Source: Mermis nigrescens (taxonomy: Eukaryota > Nematoda > Enoplea > Mermithida > Mermithidae). Taken from it: DNA of 64,000 nucleotides. Under the pieces are notes generated by a model. The model was not told the origin of the DNA and did no database searches. It was given only the letters and a program-made list of their open reading frames with translations. Shown here in pieces: positions 22,572 through 42,030 of this stretch. The translations under genes were made by a program, and so were the position numbers. How positions within the stretch are numbered: position 1 is the first letter of the stretch; the number at the start of each line of letters is the position of its first letter. The DNA lies in contig JAVLUZ010000196.1 of NCBI GenBank assembly GCA_036768485.1, forward strand, positions 186,001 to 250,000. The letters run 5' to 3'.

Positions 22572-24009
22572 CTGCTTAAACAATGTAGGAGGCTACAAGT
22601 TCCTACTTTACAAAACACGTAATGATCTTTTAGAGAAGAAGCAAGTCAGCTTAGGGCACCTTTTTAGATCAGCCTGCCGTTGAACCTGAATCTGGAAGCT
22701 TTTTTAGGTTCAGTAGAGAATTTTTATATTAGAGATTGGTGATCATTTATTCCGGGATATGTTCGCCAGGGCACAAAATAAAGTCCATTTTCTGAAGTTT
22801 TTGAGCATGTCCCATTAAACTCATGAAATTCAGATTTTTCGCAAAAATTCATTCTCTTTTAATATGCTATGAAAAATAACGTTTTTTTATCGAGCTGGAG
22901 GGTAAATTATAGAAAATAGTGACCCAACGGCGCGAAGCGCCAAAATTTTAGAGATTTTTCGATGAAAATATGCAATTTTCCATTATTTTCCATGCATTAT
23001 CTTATTTTTTCAAAGTTATTTTCGCGCTAGGGAGGGAGGCAGCCGCCCCCGTCCTCCCCTGCATACGCCCATGAGAGACAAGAAAAGTTCTGCGACTATG
23101 TTGTATTACTTGTAAAAATTATACAAATACTTCATAATGCTGAAATTTAGAAAAGGAAAGTTCTTATAATTGCAGCTAGAACTAATTTTACACACTGATA
23201 AATTATGAATCTTTTTGGTGTTTTAGAAATATGCTTTACTCTGAAGGGTTTTCCAAATGGTAAAGTTGGCATCTGCATATTTTACGAAAGATTTCGTTGA
23301 ATAATTGGACAAAAAGTTTTTTCGCATTTCTGAGCCCTTTTAATCATGCGTAAATTGATTGCAAGCATTGCCGAATTTGTGAAAGTACTTATAGGATATT
23401 AAAGTCAATGAATCGATTCTGATCGAAGCTACACAAGAAATGAAATTCAATAGTCCTTCGACTGTTTATAAAGTTTGATAATACAAAAGTAAGTTTTTCA
23501 TTGAGAAGAAGTTCGTTCCAATAATACGTTGAACTGATCCAGACCTTTACGGTTAGGGCAGGCAGAAATTCTTTTCAATGGGTTATTTCAATTTATCACT
23601 ACAACTATGTAGGTTTGCTACGAATGCGCATTAATTGATAGCTGCATTGATGCAAATAAATGAAGCGTTGTCGAAGAGGTTCGAAAAGAAATAATCATTG
23701 ATCCACACAGCAATGACAGAAATTTATTCATTTTGAAAGGTTTGTTGAATTTTATTCACAAGCGATAGTCTGGTCGGACTAGTCATTATTTCGACACAAT
23801 AAAATCAGTATTAATAAAGTGAACGGCGTAGTATCATCTTCAGTTCAGCTTTCTTTCAGCGTTTCTCGTCAGGAATATAAACGGCGAATATGTTATTATT
23901 ATTCCGCTGAGTATATAAAGCACCCTAATAAGAGAAAATTAATAATCAAAATATGCACAAACTACAACAAGCAAAACGATCTCCGAAAAAGCTCTGCGAG
24001 AGCGGATTT
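22572..24009. other. Intergenic or intronic, nothing confident
   Basis: One GGCGCGAAGCGCC hairpin word near 22928 and a fragment resembling a hAT-type end (CATACGCCCATGAG) near 23075. No exon could be supported. The 23819-24022 open frame is not convincing. Confidence 0.35.
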
Positions 24010-24173
24010 CTGTTTCACATAACTTCGTGCATAAATTCTAAGAACTTTCAACGACAGTGAGATGGGGGTTACGATAATTATGTATCAGATCAATGCTATA
24101 ATCGCAATCTGTCAGCTTATTGACGGAGATAGTTTTAAAATTTATGAACGAAGTTGTGTGAAACAGACTATAG
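24010..24173. mobile_element. ~165-bp palindromic MITE, copy 2
   Basis: CTGTTTCACATAACTTCGTG at the left, inverted GTGTGAAACAGACTATA at the right, inner ACGATAATTATGTATCAGAT and GTCAGCTTATTGACGGAGA. The overlapping short open frames on both strands are readings of this palindrome. Confidence 0.7.
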
Positions 24174-24562
24174 GTAGGGGCGGGACCGTTTCCGCTATCG
24201 CAAAAAAAGTTGGCGCAGTAATGAATGAATGTGCATTTCTTAATGATAGCCAATTTTATCATGATCTTTCATATTTTTCCGGTGCTTCGCATTGGGACAG
24301 TACTCATTAATGGGATTTAGCGACTTCCTTGGGACTCTAAAAACTTTCCTTTTAACGTCAGAAGGTTATTTTTTCTATCTAATTTTATTTAGCAAAATAG
24401 TAAAAATTTTAGCATTTGACGTCATATCCTTCAGTTGCATTTTATTCAGCTCTAAGTAGGTGACATAAGGAAGCTCTGTGCTTTACCGGCGTTTTGCCTT
24501 TTCTGAAACTTGAAAATACGAGTTTTCTATTCCAGCTGTTTTAATGCGAACTGTGTTGTGCG

Positions 24563-24722
24563 CATACATATGCAGCAAGAAAATTCTAGGGAGAGGGTGA
24601 AATCGCCAAAAATGGCCAAAAATGTTACTAAAAATAGAATTATGGGGGTCTACAGTAATCTGCTTGAGGTTTTTTAACTTCTGCGGTATGTATACCCCCT
24701 CATACCCCTACGCCCATGTGTG
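24563..24722 (-). mobile_element. MITE-like element, ACATGGGC family, copy 4
   Basis: Inverted copy: begins CATACATATGCAGCA, interior AAATGGCCAAAAATGTTAC..ATAGAATTATGGGGGTCTA, ends CGCCCATGTGTGG. Confidence 0.55.
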
Positions 24723-25353
24723 GTTGTGGTTATCCCTACCTCTACAATCCGCTGTTGCGAAGAACGCGAACTAAAACTGCCCTACAGTGATGTCGATTTG
24801 ATTCTAGATTTTTGGCATCATAATCCGAAATAGCGATAAATGATTTCTGGCGCCATTAGCGTCGAAATAAGTGTTATATAGTAGGTATAATCATGTCAAT
24901 ACATAGCAGATGTACAGCAAAGGGATTATCTTTCTTAGGTTTAAAAACTATAGATACGCGTCAAAGGCACAATTCTTCGACGTTTCTGACAATTCTTTCC
25001 TTTTTAGAAAGTAAAAACATGACTAATTTTTCTAATTTGATAAATTTGAACAGACTATAGTCAAAAAATGAATACCTTCGAGCCATAAAGTCACTAAAAA
25101 CGCCTAAAACAATATATTTTCTTATGATTTTTTTAATTATAAATTCTCAGGAAGTCAGCAGTTTTTTGTGTTAGGGGTTAGCATAGCAGTCATTCTGTGG
25201 GTCAAACAAAATCCCCACACCCCACAGAACAAGTATGACCCTGCCACAACTTGCAACGTGTGTACAAATGCAATTTAAACTCTCTCATTGATGGAATCTT
25301 CAATTAAATCTCATTTGTGTTAATAAAAAATTAATTTCCGTCGCTTGACTTAC
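24723..25353. other. No gene recognised
   Basis: Downstream of the last placed transporter exon. I looked here for the expected TM12 exon (one nt to complete a Thr codon, then a hydrophobic stretch) and did not find a convincing one. Confidence 0.4.
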
Positions 25354-34156
<8,803 letters not shown>

Positions 34157-34284
34157 TCTTAAGAACCTGTTATAACGAGAAAACTGAATCGCTTAAACGC
34201 TTGCGGAATCCGTTAAACAAAAGCACAAAATATAAACAAAGTAATAGATGCCTGAGTTTGAAACAAAATTTTTCCTTCTAATGA

Positions 34285-34512
34285 ACATCGATGCACAGCA
34301 TGGCCAATCTGGGGGTCAGCCGGTCTGAGGGATCAAAAATTGAGTTTTTTGGGCCAAAATGATATCGAAAACTGTTATAAATATTAAAATTATGTTAAAC
34401 TACTTTATTCCACAGTTTCTGATCAATTTCAAACCCTTTTAAAGAAAATTTACAATTTTCATCCAGTTTTGAGTGGGGGACTAGATCCCCTCACGTGCGT
34501 GTCTGCTAATGG
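34285..34512 (+). repeat. GATGCACAG-family dispersed repeat, single copy
   Basis: GATGCACAGCATGGCCAATC at the left, GGGGGTCAGCCGGTCTG, TTTTTTGGGCCAAAATGA, and ACGTGCGTGTCTG at the right. It lies about 130 bp upstream of the transporter start codon, so may overlap its promoter zone. Confidence 0.55.
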
Positions 34513-34959
34513 GTCAGCTTGACTACGTGACATTGAGACAATCTATTATCGTTCTTTTAAGTCACCACAGCCCTTAAATTTTCTGCTTCGCAGATTATAC
34601 TGTTGTAAAAACCTGCTAAATTTACATTATGATATATTCGTAAGCATTTAGCGCTTAAATAAAGAATGAGCGTTTTTGGCAGTTTATTAAATTTTTATTC
34701 GCTAGTTTCTTTAGCATTGGAACTGATGAAATTAGTTCCCGAGCAAGTTTTCTGCGAGTTCAGTCTGGATTGACAAATTATACTTTCTGAGGATAAGGTT
34801 AACGATTTTAATCGATGATTTATCGGTCTAATCGTATGTGCCATTTGATGACGTGATAAATGAAAAATAGCTCATATCACACATTGATCATTCTTGAATA
34901 ATTAGTCTATTAAATTTCAAAAAATCTTTTTTTATGCGGATTATCGATGAACACATAGA

Positions 34960-37050
34960 GGCCAATACTAATACTAATACTTTATTCGGAATAAACGCGA
35001 GGATAAAATGTCGTATGGAAAAAAGGACAGCAGAATATAAAACGCGAAATTGTCCTGGACATACAGGCAAACAGCTGATTGCGCTCAAGTGTGCCCCATC
35101 AAAAATTACTGAAATCAACCTTTTTCAAATTTCTCTTAAATGTCTCAACGTTTGGAGAATTCGGAATATATTGTGGAAGATCGTTCCAAATTTTAGCTGA
35201 TCTAGTAGCAAAACAATGCTTTTTACAATCAAGTCGAAATTTACCTACACATATCTGATTTGCAAATGCATTTCTAGTACGCGAATCAAAATGAATTCTA
35301 CGGAGCTCAAGCTACTCTAAATTTAAAGCTTTTAGCCTTTCATCATAGGAAAGTTCAGTATATCCAAATGACCATTTAGTAAATTTCCGCTGTACCCGTC
35401 CTATCCTGTTGAAATCAGAAAGCAAATGAGGGCTCTATACAGTTGGCGCATACTCCACTATAGGCCGAATATAATTCTCAAAAGCAAGAACCAACATTTT
35501 TTGATCACGTGATTCAAAACATTTAAAAATCTAAGCACTCATTTCCAAATCTTTTGCAGATATATTAGTACAATTACAAATGGAAGATAAGTTTGTTGTC
35601 AACGAAACACCTAGATCTCGAATCGAAGAACCTGCGTCAGATAACAAAAAATTGTTAATGTGATATGTAATTTTAGGATTAGCGTACCCCAGATATAAGA
35701 CAGAACATTTAGGGAGAGATATGCTTAATTGATTTTCTTCAGACCAAGAAATCAGCTTATTTATATCTTTTTGCAGCAAATTATGATTTTAAGAAAGATT
35801 AAAATGCTCCAAATCGTCAGCAAAGAAAAAGACTTCACTATGCTCAACAGCTTTGGCAAGATCGTTTACAAGCAGCAGAAACAAGGAGGGTCCTAAAACG
35901 CTACCTTGAGGTACACCACTGATAACTGGTTCCCGATCAGAGAAAGCGTCAAAAATTTTAAGCTTTTGAGAACGATTTATCAAAAGGGAAATTGACCATT
36001 TTAATAGCATTCCATTTGTCCCATAATGCTTCAACTTTTCTATCAATTTAGAGTGAACAACAAAATCAAAGGCTTTGCTGAAATCAACATAAACAACATC
36101 AATAGGAACAGATACATCAAGTGATTTCACCCACATATTTGCACACTTCAAAAGGTGAGTTTCACATGATTTACCCATTTGGAAACCAAACTGGGACGAA
36201 AAGAAGTCAGTTTTAGACTTTAAAGAAGCAATTAGGGCTTTGTTCATAATACGCTCTATAATTTTACAAGTGACACAACAAAGAGATAATGGACGGTAAT
36301 TTTCAACCGAAGAATAATCCCTCTTCTTAAAAATAGGTACTACAATAGCATCCTTCCAACACGAAGGTACTTCACCACTTCTATAAGAAAGTTCAAAAGT
36401 AGAAATTAGTTCCGATGAAATAAGAACAAATTCCATCAGGCCCAGAAGAAAAGTTTGCTTATGGTTTTGAATAGAATTTAGTACAGATTCAGAAGTAAAA
36501 TCTACCTTAACATCAATTGTATCATTGTAGCCTAAGTTTGTGGTATTAACAGGAAGTAAAGAGTGAACACTGATGCGAAGAAATCGTTAAAAATATTCGC
36601 TTTTTTCAAGACTGAAGTGGAGTCGTCAACAACTAGATCAGGTATACTGTTAAACGTATTTTTCTTATTATTTATAAAACGATAAAAATGCTAAGGATCA
36701 AATATTTTTTAGCAATTTACGTTCTTGTACACAATAATATTCCTTAATAGCTTTCCTTACAAGTCTACTGTATTTAGAGAAAGTATTTCTGAACATTAGT
36801 TGAATTTTAGATTTCTTTCAGAATTCTAATTTTTTAGACAACAGTCGTCTTACATTTTTAGGATATTTATTAACTCTACCAGGTTTTTAAAAAAGAACAA
36901 AAGAGTCTATTAGATATTGCATCACCGATAAAAAACAATTATGAAAATCATCTATTGTCACACAAGTAGAAGAAATCAGTGGTCATTGAATAGTAGCAAG
37001 AAAAGTAGACATAGATTCATAATCAGCTTTTACAAAATTACGTTTGAAAC
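34960..37050 (-). pseudogene. Degenerate non-LTR retrotransposon (Jockey/CR1-like reverse transcriptase)
   Basis: Several frames together read a LINE reverse transcriptase. 36540-36660 reads INNKKNTFNSIPDLVVDD..ANIFNDFFASVF. The longest open piece, 35789-36436, has NYRPLSLCCVTCKIIER, SQFGFQMGKSCETHLL, the palm motif YVDFSKAFD, GVPQGSVLGPSLFLLLVNDL and the catalytic FFADD. 35531-35779 reads the thumb (DINKLISWSEENQLSISLPK), and about 35090-35220 the usual C-terminus (ATRSAKIWNDLP). Stops and frameshifts separate the parts and no endonuclease domain is seen, so it is 5'-truncated and dead. The 3' end shows a short TATTAG/AATACT repeat (34962-34980), as in elements that end in simple repeats. 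It abuts the foldback at 37055. Confidence 0.88.
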
Positions 37051-37054
37051 TTAC

Positions 37055-37590
37055 TTTTGGCGCGGCCGCTTTGACGCGGCCATTCTGGTGCAGCCGTTTT
37101 GGCGCAGCCATTTTATCGCAATGACAGTTTGGCGCGAGGATGTTTTGGCACGGCTGTTTTGGCGCTACCGTTTTGGCGCATCTGTTTTGGCGCAAGGACG
37201 GTTTGGCTCAGCTATTTTGGTGCAACTGTTTAGGTTGCATTGATTACAAAAATTTATCATTACGTACTCATTTTTTATTGTAGTCAAAAACATTGTAGCG
37301 AACGAACAATTTCTCATGTCTGATTCATAAAATACCTATGTGCCTCAGTAATAACCTTCAGTTTCTCCAGCGAGTACACACACAATGCGCCCGTTTCTGC
37401 TGCGCCAAAATGGCCGCGCCAAAACGGCTGCGCCAAAACGTCCCTACATGAAAAGAATACTATTGCGCCAAAACAGCCGCACCAAAACGGCGGCGCCAAA
37501 ATGTTCCTGCACCAAAATGTCCTTGCGCTAAAACGGCTGCGCCAAAATGGTCACGCCAAAGTGGCCCGTCAAACCGGCTGCGCCCAAACG
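37055..37590. mobile_element. Foldback element with GGCGCAGCCGTTTT minisatellite arms
   Basis: Left arm 37055-37215 is a run of diverged ~14-18-bp units like TTTTGGCGCAGCCG; right arm 37386-37590 is the same in reverse (CGGCTGCGCCAAAA). The ~170-bp centre is unrelated. Open frames across it (36941-37243, 36983-37195, 37314-37499) are repeat readings rich in Cys, Arg and Phe. Confidence 0.75.
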
Positions 37591-38108
37591 TAATACGGTG
37601 ATGGCAAAAGCGTAGAACACCAGAATTTCAAACCGCATCTTTACTTGTTTTCCTTTTCGAAAAAAAGATGTTCTGTAAATATAATTACGTCAGAATATCA
37701 TGTTTGATCAACTGTTTCATGGTCAATCGTCAAATTCCAAAAATCAAGTTTAGCCCAGATTAACGCATTTCAAATCTGCAGCAATTTTAACAACGAGGAT
37801 AATAATATATACAAATCGTGTGCGGTAATTTTTTATCGGATTCCATAATGTTTCAGTTGCGTGTTACTTTCAGGTGGGCGGCAAACGACTCTAGTCATGG
37901 GTTAAATACGATTGTCACTGTTTGTACGAGAAAATCCAATATTAGAATTCCGATTTGCTCCGGTCTTATTTAGTGGACTCTCATTCGTTAGAGGGACCAT
38001 TCATAAGAACTACTATAGTCTGTTTCATTTATCCAAGAGCTTTTTGAAAAAAGTTCAAAGTGGCTATGAAAGTGTATTTAAAATAATACAACAAGAATTA
38101 TGTTCTAC

Positions 38109-39927
38109 CATAGGCGTAGCCAGGGGGATATTAGGGGCACATGCCCCCCCCTGAAATTTTTCAGAAATTTGTTGATTTTTCTGGCGCAATAATTGTGTCC
38201 AGAAAATTGAGTTCAAAAAGGCTAAAACGTCAAAATTTTCCGGTGCTTCACGCCGAGTCATTATTATTTGTTATATAAATCCAGTGAGTTTCAAAGCTTG
38301 AATCAGCTAAAATAATTTAGCACTTCCATCACTTTAGTGATTTAATGCACTATTTGTTCGTTGAATAAAACTGCGCATGTTTGTTGAGCATAAAAGTAAA
38401 AGTGAGAAAATGATTGCTAACTAGTTTGTCTATTCTCCGCTTTCTTTGTCTTTCTTTACAAGAAAACATAATCCTATTTTAAATGATAGGAATGGCCAAA
38501 TTTTCTCGTGTTTTTGCGCATTTTCTATTTTGTAAACTACATCTTGTTAATAAGAAGGCCACAAATGGACCCTAAAACGGTAAGAACAAAATTTCCATTG
38601 ATACGTCTTTCTATACCTTATTGGCAGCGATCGGTTGCTGCGCTATATACTAAACAGAGGTCGAAAAACGCATTTCAGCTCAGAAGTTTTGTGCAATATA
38701 GGATTTAATCAATTTTAAGTGTTTTTGTGCTTAATCAGAACCGAGATTTGGATGATTTTGCGAAAATTTTAACGTTACTATTTAACTTTAAAGTGCTTTT
38801 CTTGCAAAATTTTCTGGGGCTCTGCCCGGACCCCGCTGGGGGCTTCAGCGCGTCACCCCAGACCCCCAGCCGTAAAATCTCGTTGTATATGAACAAGGAA
38901 ATTTCTGGGAGGACAAAAAAAGGTAAAAGGGTTGATCAGTTTGTGTCTTCTATGTGATTTAAGCAGTATAAATTGAGTTTGAACAGCAAAAACGTCAAAT
39001 TTTCTAGCGCATAGCGCCGCCGGTTACTGTTCTTCCTTTTTGTAAAGTTTCAGCATTGCCTTTAAGAGCCTAAATCAGTCAAGATATCTTCATACTAAGT
39101 TAGTAATTCGCAGTTTTCTTGTTCGAAGCTTTAAATGTCAAAATTGTTTTGTTCAAATTTGTTAATTTTCTGCTCTGCCATGCTATTAGTGTTCAAAGAA
39201 CTACAAAATGTTAATGGCGGTAAAAATGACAAAATTTCTTGGTGCCTCGCGCCACTTATGATTTCCGAACTGCTTGTCAACAAATGGCCGTAAATTCTAC
39301 ATGAAAACAGCAAAAATTTCAAAAATTTTCGGCGCTTCGCGCCGCTTTAGATTTGTATTTTTGATCGTCAGAAACTCCATAAATTATCTAGGCTACACTA
39401 TTAAAGGTCGAAAAACTCCGGAATGGGACGTTTTGGAGCCGCCGTTTTGGTGCTACACTCTTTGTAATATTTTTAATTATTCACTTCTCATTTATGATGA
39501 AAGTATAATACAGATTCTGAAAGCCCATTAATTCTCTACGTGATGGTATAAATTACTTTTAGAATATCCTTGAATTTAGTGAGATAATTAAATGCATCTA
39601 AAAATACACTGGACTTTCTATTGTTTTTCAGTCGTACACAAATGGATACTCATTGAATCGAAAAGAACAATATGCTGTCTTGTAGCTTGTAGAACCTACT
39701 TTCTGAATAAATGATTTATTTTAAAATTGCTTCAAAATTGGTTTAATTAGAATAATTTATAAGTTGCTGGTGCCAAAACGGCAGCGCCAAAACGTCGTAG
39801 ACCCGAAAAACTCAGTTTTACTATACATAACGTGTTACAGTACCACATCAAAGCATTCAATGCAAAAGCAGTCTCAAGAAATTTTTTTTGTATGCCCCCT
39901 CGAACCAAAATCCCGGCTACGCCTCTG
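38109..39927. mobile_element. ~1.8-kb hAT-like non-coding element with 8-bp target duplication
   Basis: Starts CATAGGCGTAGCCAGGGGG and ends CCCGGCTACGCCTCTG (inverted). Flanks TGTTCTAC (38101-38108) and TATTCTAC (39928-39935) match at 7 of 8 bases. The interior holds several GGCGC..GCGCC hairpin words and a smaller foldback at 39428-39797, but no transposase reading. It may itself be a stack of several insertions. Confidence 0.7.
39428..39797. mobile_element. Small foldback with ACGTTTTGG..GCCGCCGTTTTGG ends
   Basis: ACGTTTTGGAGCCGCCGTTT at the left and AAACGGCAGCGCCAAAACGT at the right are inverted copies of the same unit found at 37055-37590. The ~320-bp centre is non-coding. Nested within 38109-39927. 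Confidence 0.65.
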
Positions 39928-40221
39928 TATTCTACAGTACATCGAGTTGCACCTTGACATTTCTCATTGTCAAGCGACAAAACTGTAGCAGGCGTCTGAG
40001 CAACTTTTGTAGTTCAATTCACGTGAATTATATTTGTTGGAAAAGCTTTCGAATAAATAAAACAGACTATAAGTATATGTCTTAGTAGAAAAAAATAGTA
40101 AAGCAGAAAGAGAAAAATAAAAAATACATAAATAAACTAATTATTTACATTCATCTTGCTGATAATACGAATTTATATCTACTTAATCGAAATCGAAACA
40201 ATCTATTTTAGGTAGACACAG

Positions 40222-40844
40222 CTGAAGAAGATAGACGCAGTAGAAGCAAAAGGATTCTGTGCGAATCTTGGCATATCCCATCTCAACAGTTTATGGCCCG
40301 ATCCGGAAATTGAGGGAAACCTTGGCAATTTACGCGAACATTCAGAACGCATGAAAGGGCTCAAATTTTTTTCTCTCAAGTAGACTGCTTTTTCCATTTT
40401 ATTGAGCTTTCAAGGATTCTGGTTTTGAAAGGTCGAACTGATTGCTTTTCTTAAAATAAGTAATTACAGACTTATGAATATTTTGTTCAAAGTCACCATC
40501 AATCGAAAATTATTTCCTTCTATATTTTGTTGAATAAGGAAGATTGAAATCAACGCTGCTATGAATTGCTAAAACAGACGAGAAGTGTGCAAAAAAGGAA
40601 CAAAATAATTTCTATAAAAGTCTCTTCATCTTGATTGACCCTGCTAACTTTCCTCAGATCAAAATGCTCCTCCTCGAAAGGGAGACAATGTAAACGGAAT
40701 TATATTGTAAAGCATCGAATATTATTGAAATGTCTAGAGTTAACTGCGGCTGAAGCATATAAACAAATCAATGATGCGGATCAAATGATCGAATTCAAGC
40801 CCACTCCAGAAATAACAATCGGCGATATCGCTGAATATCGCTGA
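40222..40844 (+). CDS. Candidate two-exon gene end, unrecognised
   Basis: join(40222..40379, 40658..40844), 113 codons. Exon A follows GTAGACACAG and reads ISHLNSLWPDPEIEGNLGN and LREHSERMKGLKFFSL; its donor is CTCAA|GTAGAC (phase 2). Exon B follows the good acceptor TAACTTTCCTCAG, supplies the missing nt of a Lys codon, and reads KGRQCKRNYIVKHRILLK, LTAAEAYKQINDADQM, FKPTPEITIGDIAEYR then TGA. Both exons are GC-richer than their surroundings and their phases agree. No domain or family recognised, and upstream exons were not found. A different frame of exon A (after ATTTTAG) is also open for 33 codons. Confidence 0.4.
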
Positions 40845-40968
40845 CTGTTTTTGCGGTTCAAAATTACCCATAATTTCCCGATTTTTTGTAAGAAATCGCT
40901 GACTAAAATAGGAAGAATAGGATCTATCTCTATTTTTCTGGATATCATCGCCAATATTTTATATATAC

Positions 40969-41132
40969 TATAGTCTGTTTCACATAACTTCGTGCATAAA
41001 TACTAAGAATTTTCAACGACAGCAAGCCGAGGGTTTCGATAAATATATATCAGATCAATGCTATAATCGCAATCTGTCAGCTTATTGTCGGAGACAGTTT
41101 TAAAAGTTATGACCGAAGTTGTGTGAAACAGA
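40969..41132. mobile_element. ~165-bp palindromic MITE, copy 3
   Basis: TATAGTCTGTTTCACATAAC at the left and GTTGTGTGAAACAGAGG at the right; inner AATGCTATAATCGCAATCTG and GTCAGCTTATTGTCGGAGA. Very close to copy 2. Confidence 0.75.
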
Positions 41133-41756
41133 GGTAAGTTAGAATCGGTGGTTTTTAAATAGGCATACTTTTTCAAGCGCATAAAACAAGTTAGGTAGGC
41201 ATTCTTAAGATATGGGAGCTAGAGACTACAAAATTAATAAACACTGAAAAATATATTGTGTAATAAAAGTTATCCAAATGACATGTAATCATGCGGATGA
41301 ATTGTAAATGCGCTGTGAATGTAGTGGTTCGCTTAGGTAGGTAGGTATACAATGACTATTTTTATAGGTAGGTAGGTAATGTATGTACGTATGTACATAA
41401 AAGTGAAAATATTAACATCTTAGAAGTAAATTATGCAAGTCAATCAATTCACAATAAATTCTAGCCTGGCACTACCATTTTTATGCTTTTAAGGAGGAAA
41501 ACATTTTGTTCGCTTATGAATAAGTAAAAATCGTACAATATGAAAAATACAATGGGGTTGTTTATTCAAACAGAACATTGCCTTCTTTCACATTTTTCCC
41601 AAAAATTAGGGTAAACAGTCTATGCATGATCCAGGTCAATATCTCAACATGCACCCATCTGGATTAAGAAATAACGAATAATGGTAGGTAACAGAAAATA
41701 GAGAAAATTTCTGAAAATTCGTTTCGTAGAAAGGGGTTGACACTTGACAGAATAGC
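41133..41756. other. Intergenic, TAGG simple repeats
   Basis: Contains short TAGG runs (41333-41350 and 41370-41388) and TATGTACGTATGTACATA. No gene seen. Confidence 0.5.
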
Positions 41757-41925
41757 TATAGTCTGGTTAACACAAGTTTAGGCATAAATTTTAAAAATTA
41801 TGTTCGACAATAAGTCGACAGATTGCGATTATAGCATTGATTTGATATATAGTTATCGTAATCCGTCGGTTTACTTTCGAAAAAATTCTTAAAATTTATG
41901 CCCAAACTATGTGAAACAGACTATA
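41757..41925. mobile_element. ~165-bp palindromic MITE, copy 4
   Basis: TATAGTCTGGTTAACACAAG at the left and TATGTGAAACAGACTATAG at the right, inner arms inverted relative to copy 3. Confidence 0.7.
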
Positions 41926-42030
41926 GTCTAGTGAAAAATAGCTCACTGTATAAAAATTAAAGTAGGTATATTTTCACGAGACCTGTGCATTACAAAATTA
42001 TAAGAGCACTTCAAAGCAGCAATGATCATC

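Larger units (their letters stand above)
38014..40071. mobile_element. TAGTCTGTTTCATTTAT foldback element, split by a hAT-like insertion
   Basis: Left end TATAGTCTGTTTCATTTATC..AAGAGCTTTTTG and right end GAAAAGCTTTCGAATAAAT..AAAACAGACTATA are inverted and match the element at 4889-5434. The middle is interrupted at 38109-39927; removing that leaves roughly 240 bp. Confidence 0.65.

Noticed and set aside
22770..22835. Minus-strand KWTLFCALANIS reading after AACTTCAG as the transporter's TM12
   Set aside because: The phase fits exon 10 but it stops after 15 residues, too short for a membrane helix and tail.
36941..37499. Cys/Arg-rich open frames
   Set aside because: They are readings of the GGCGC minisatellite arms of a foldback element.
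37875..37985. Exon-like plus-strand reading after TTACTTTCAG
   Set aside because: Open for about 33 codons but lacks a good donor or a phase that joins to the 40222 exon.
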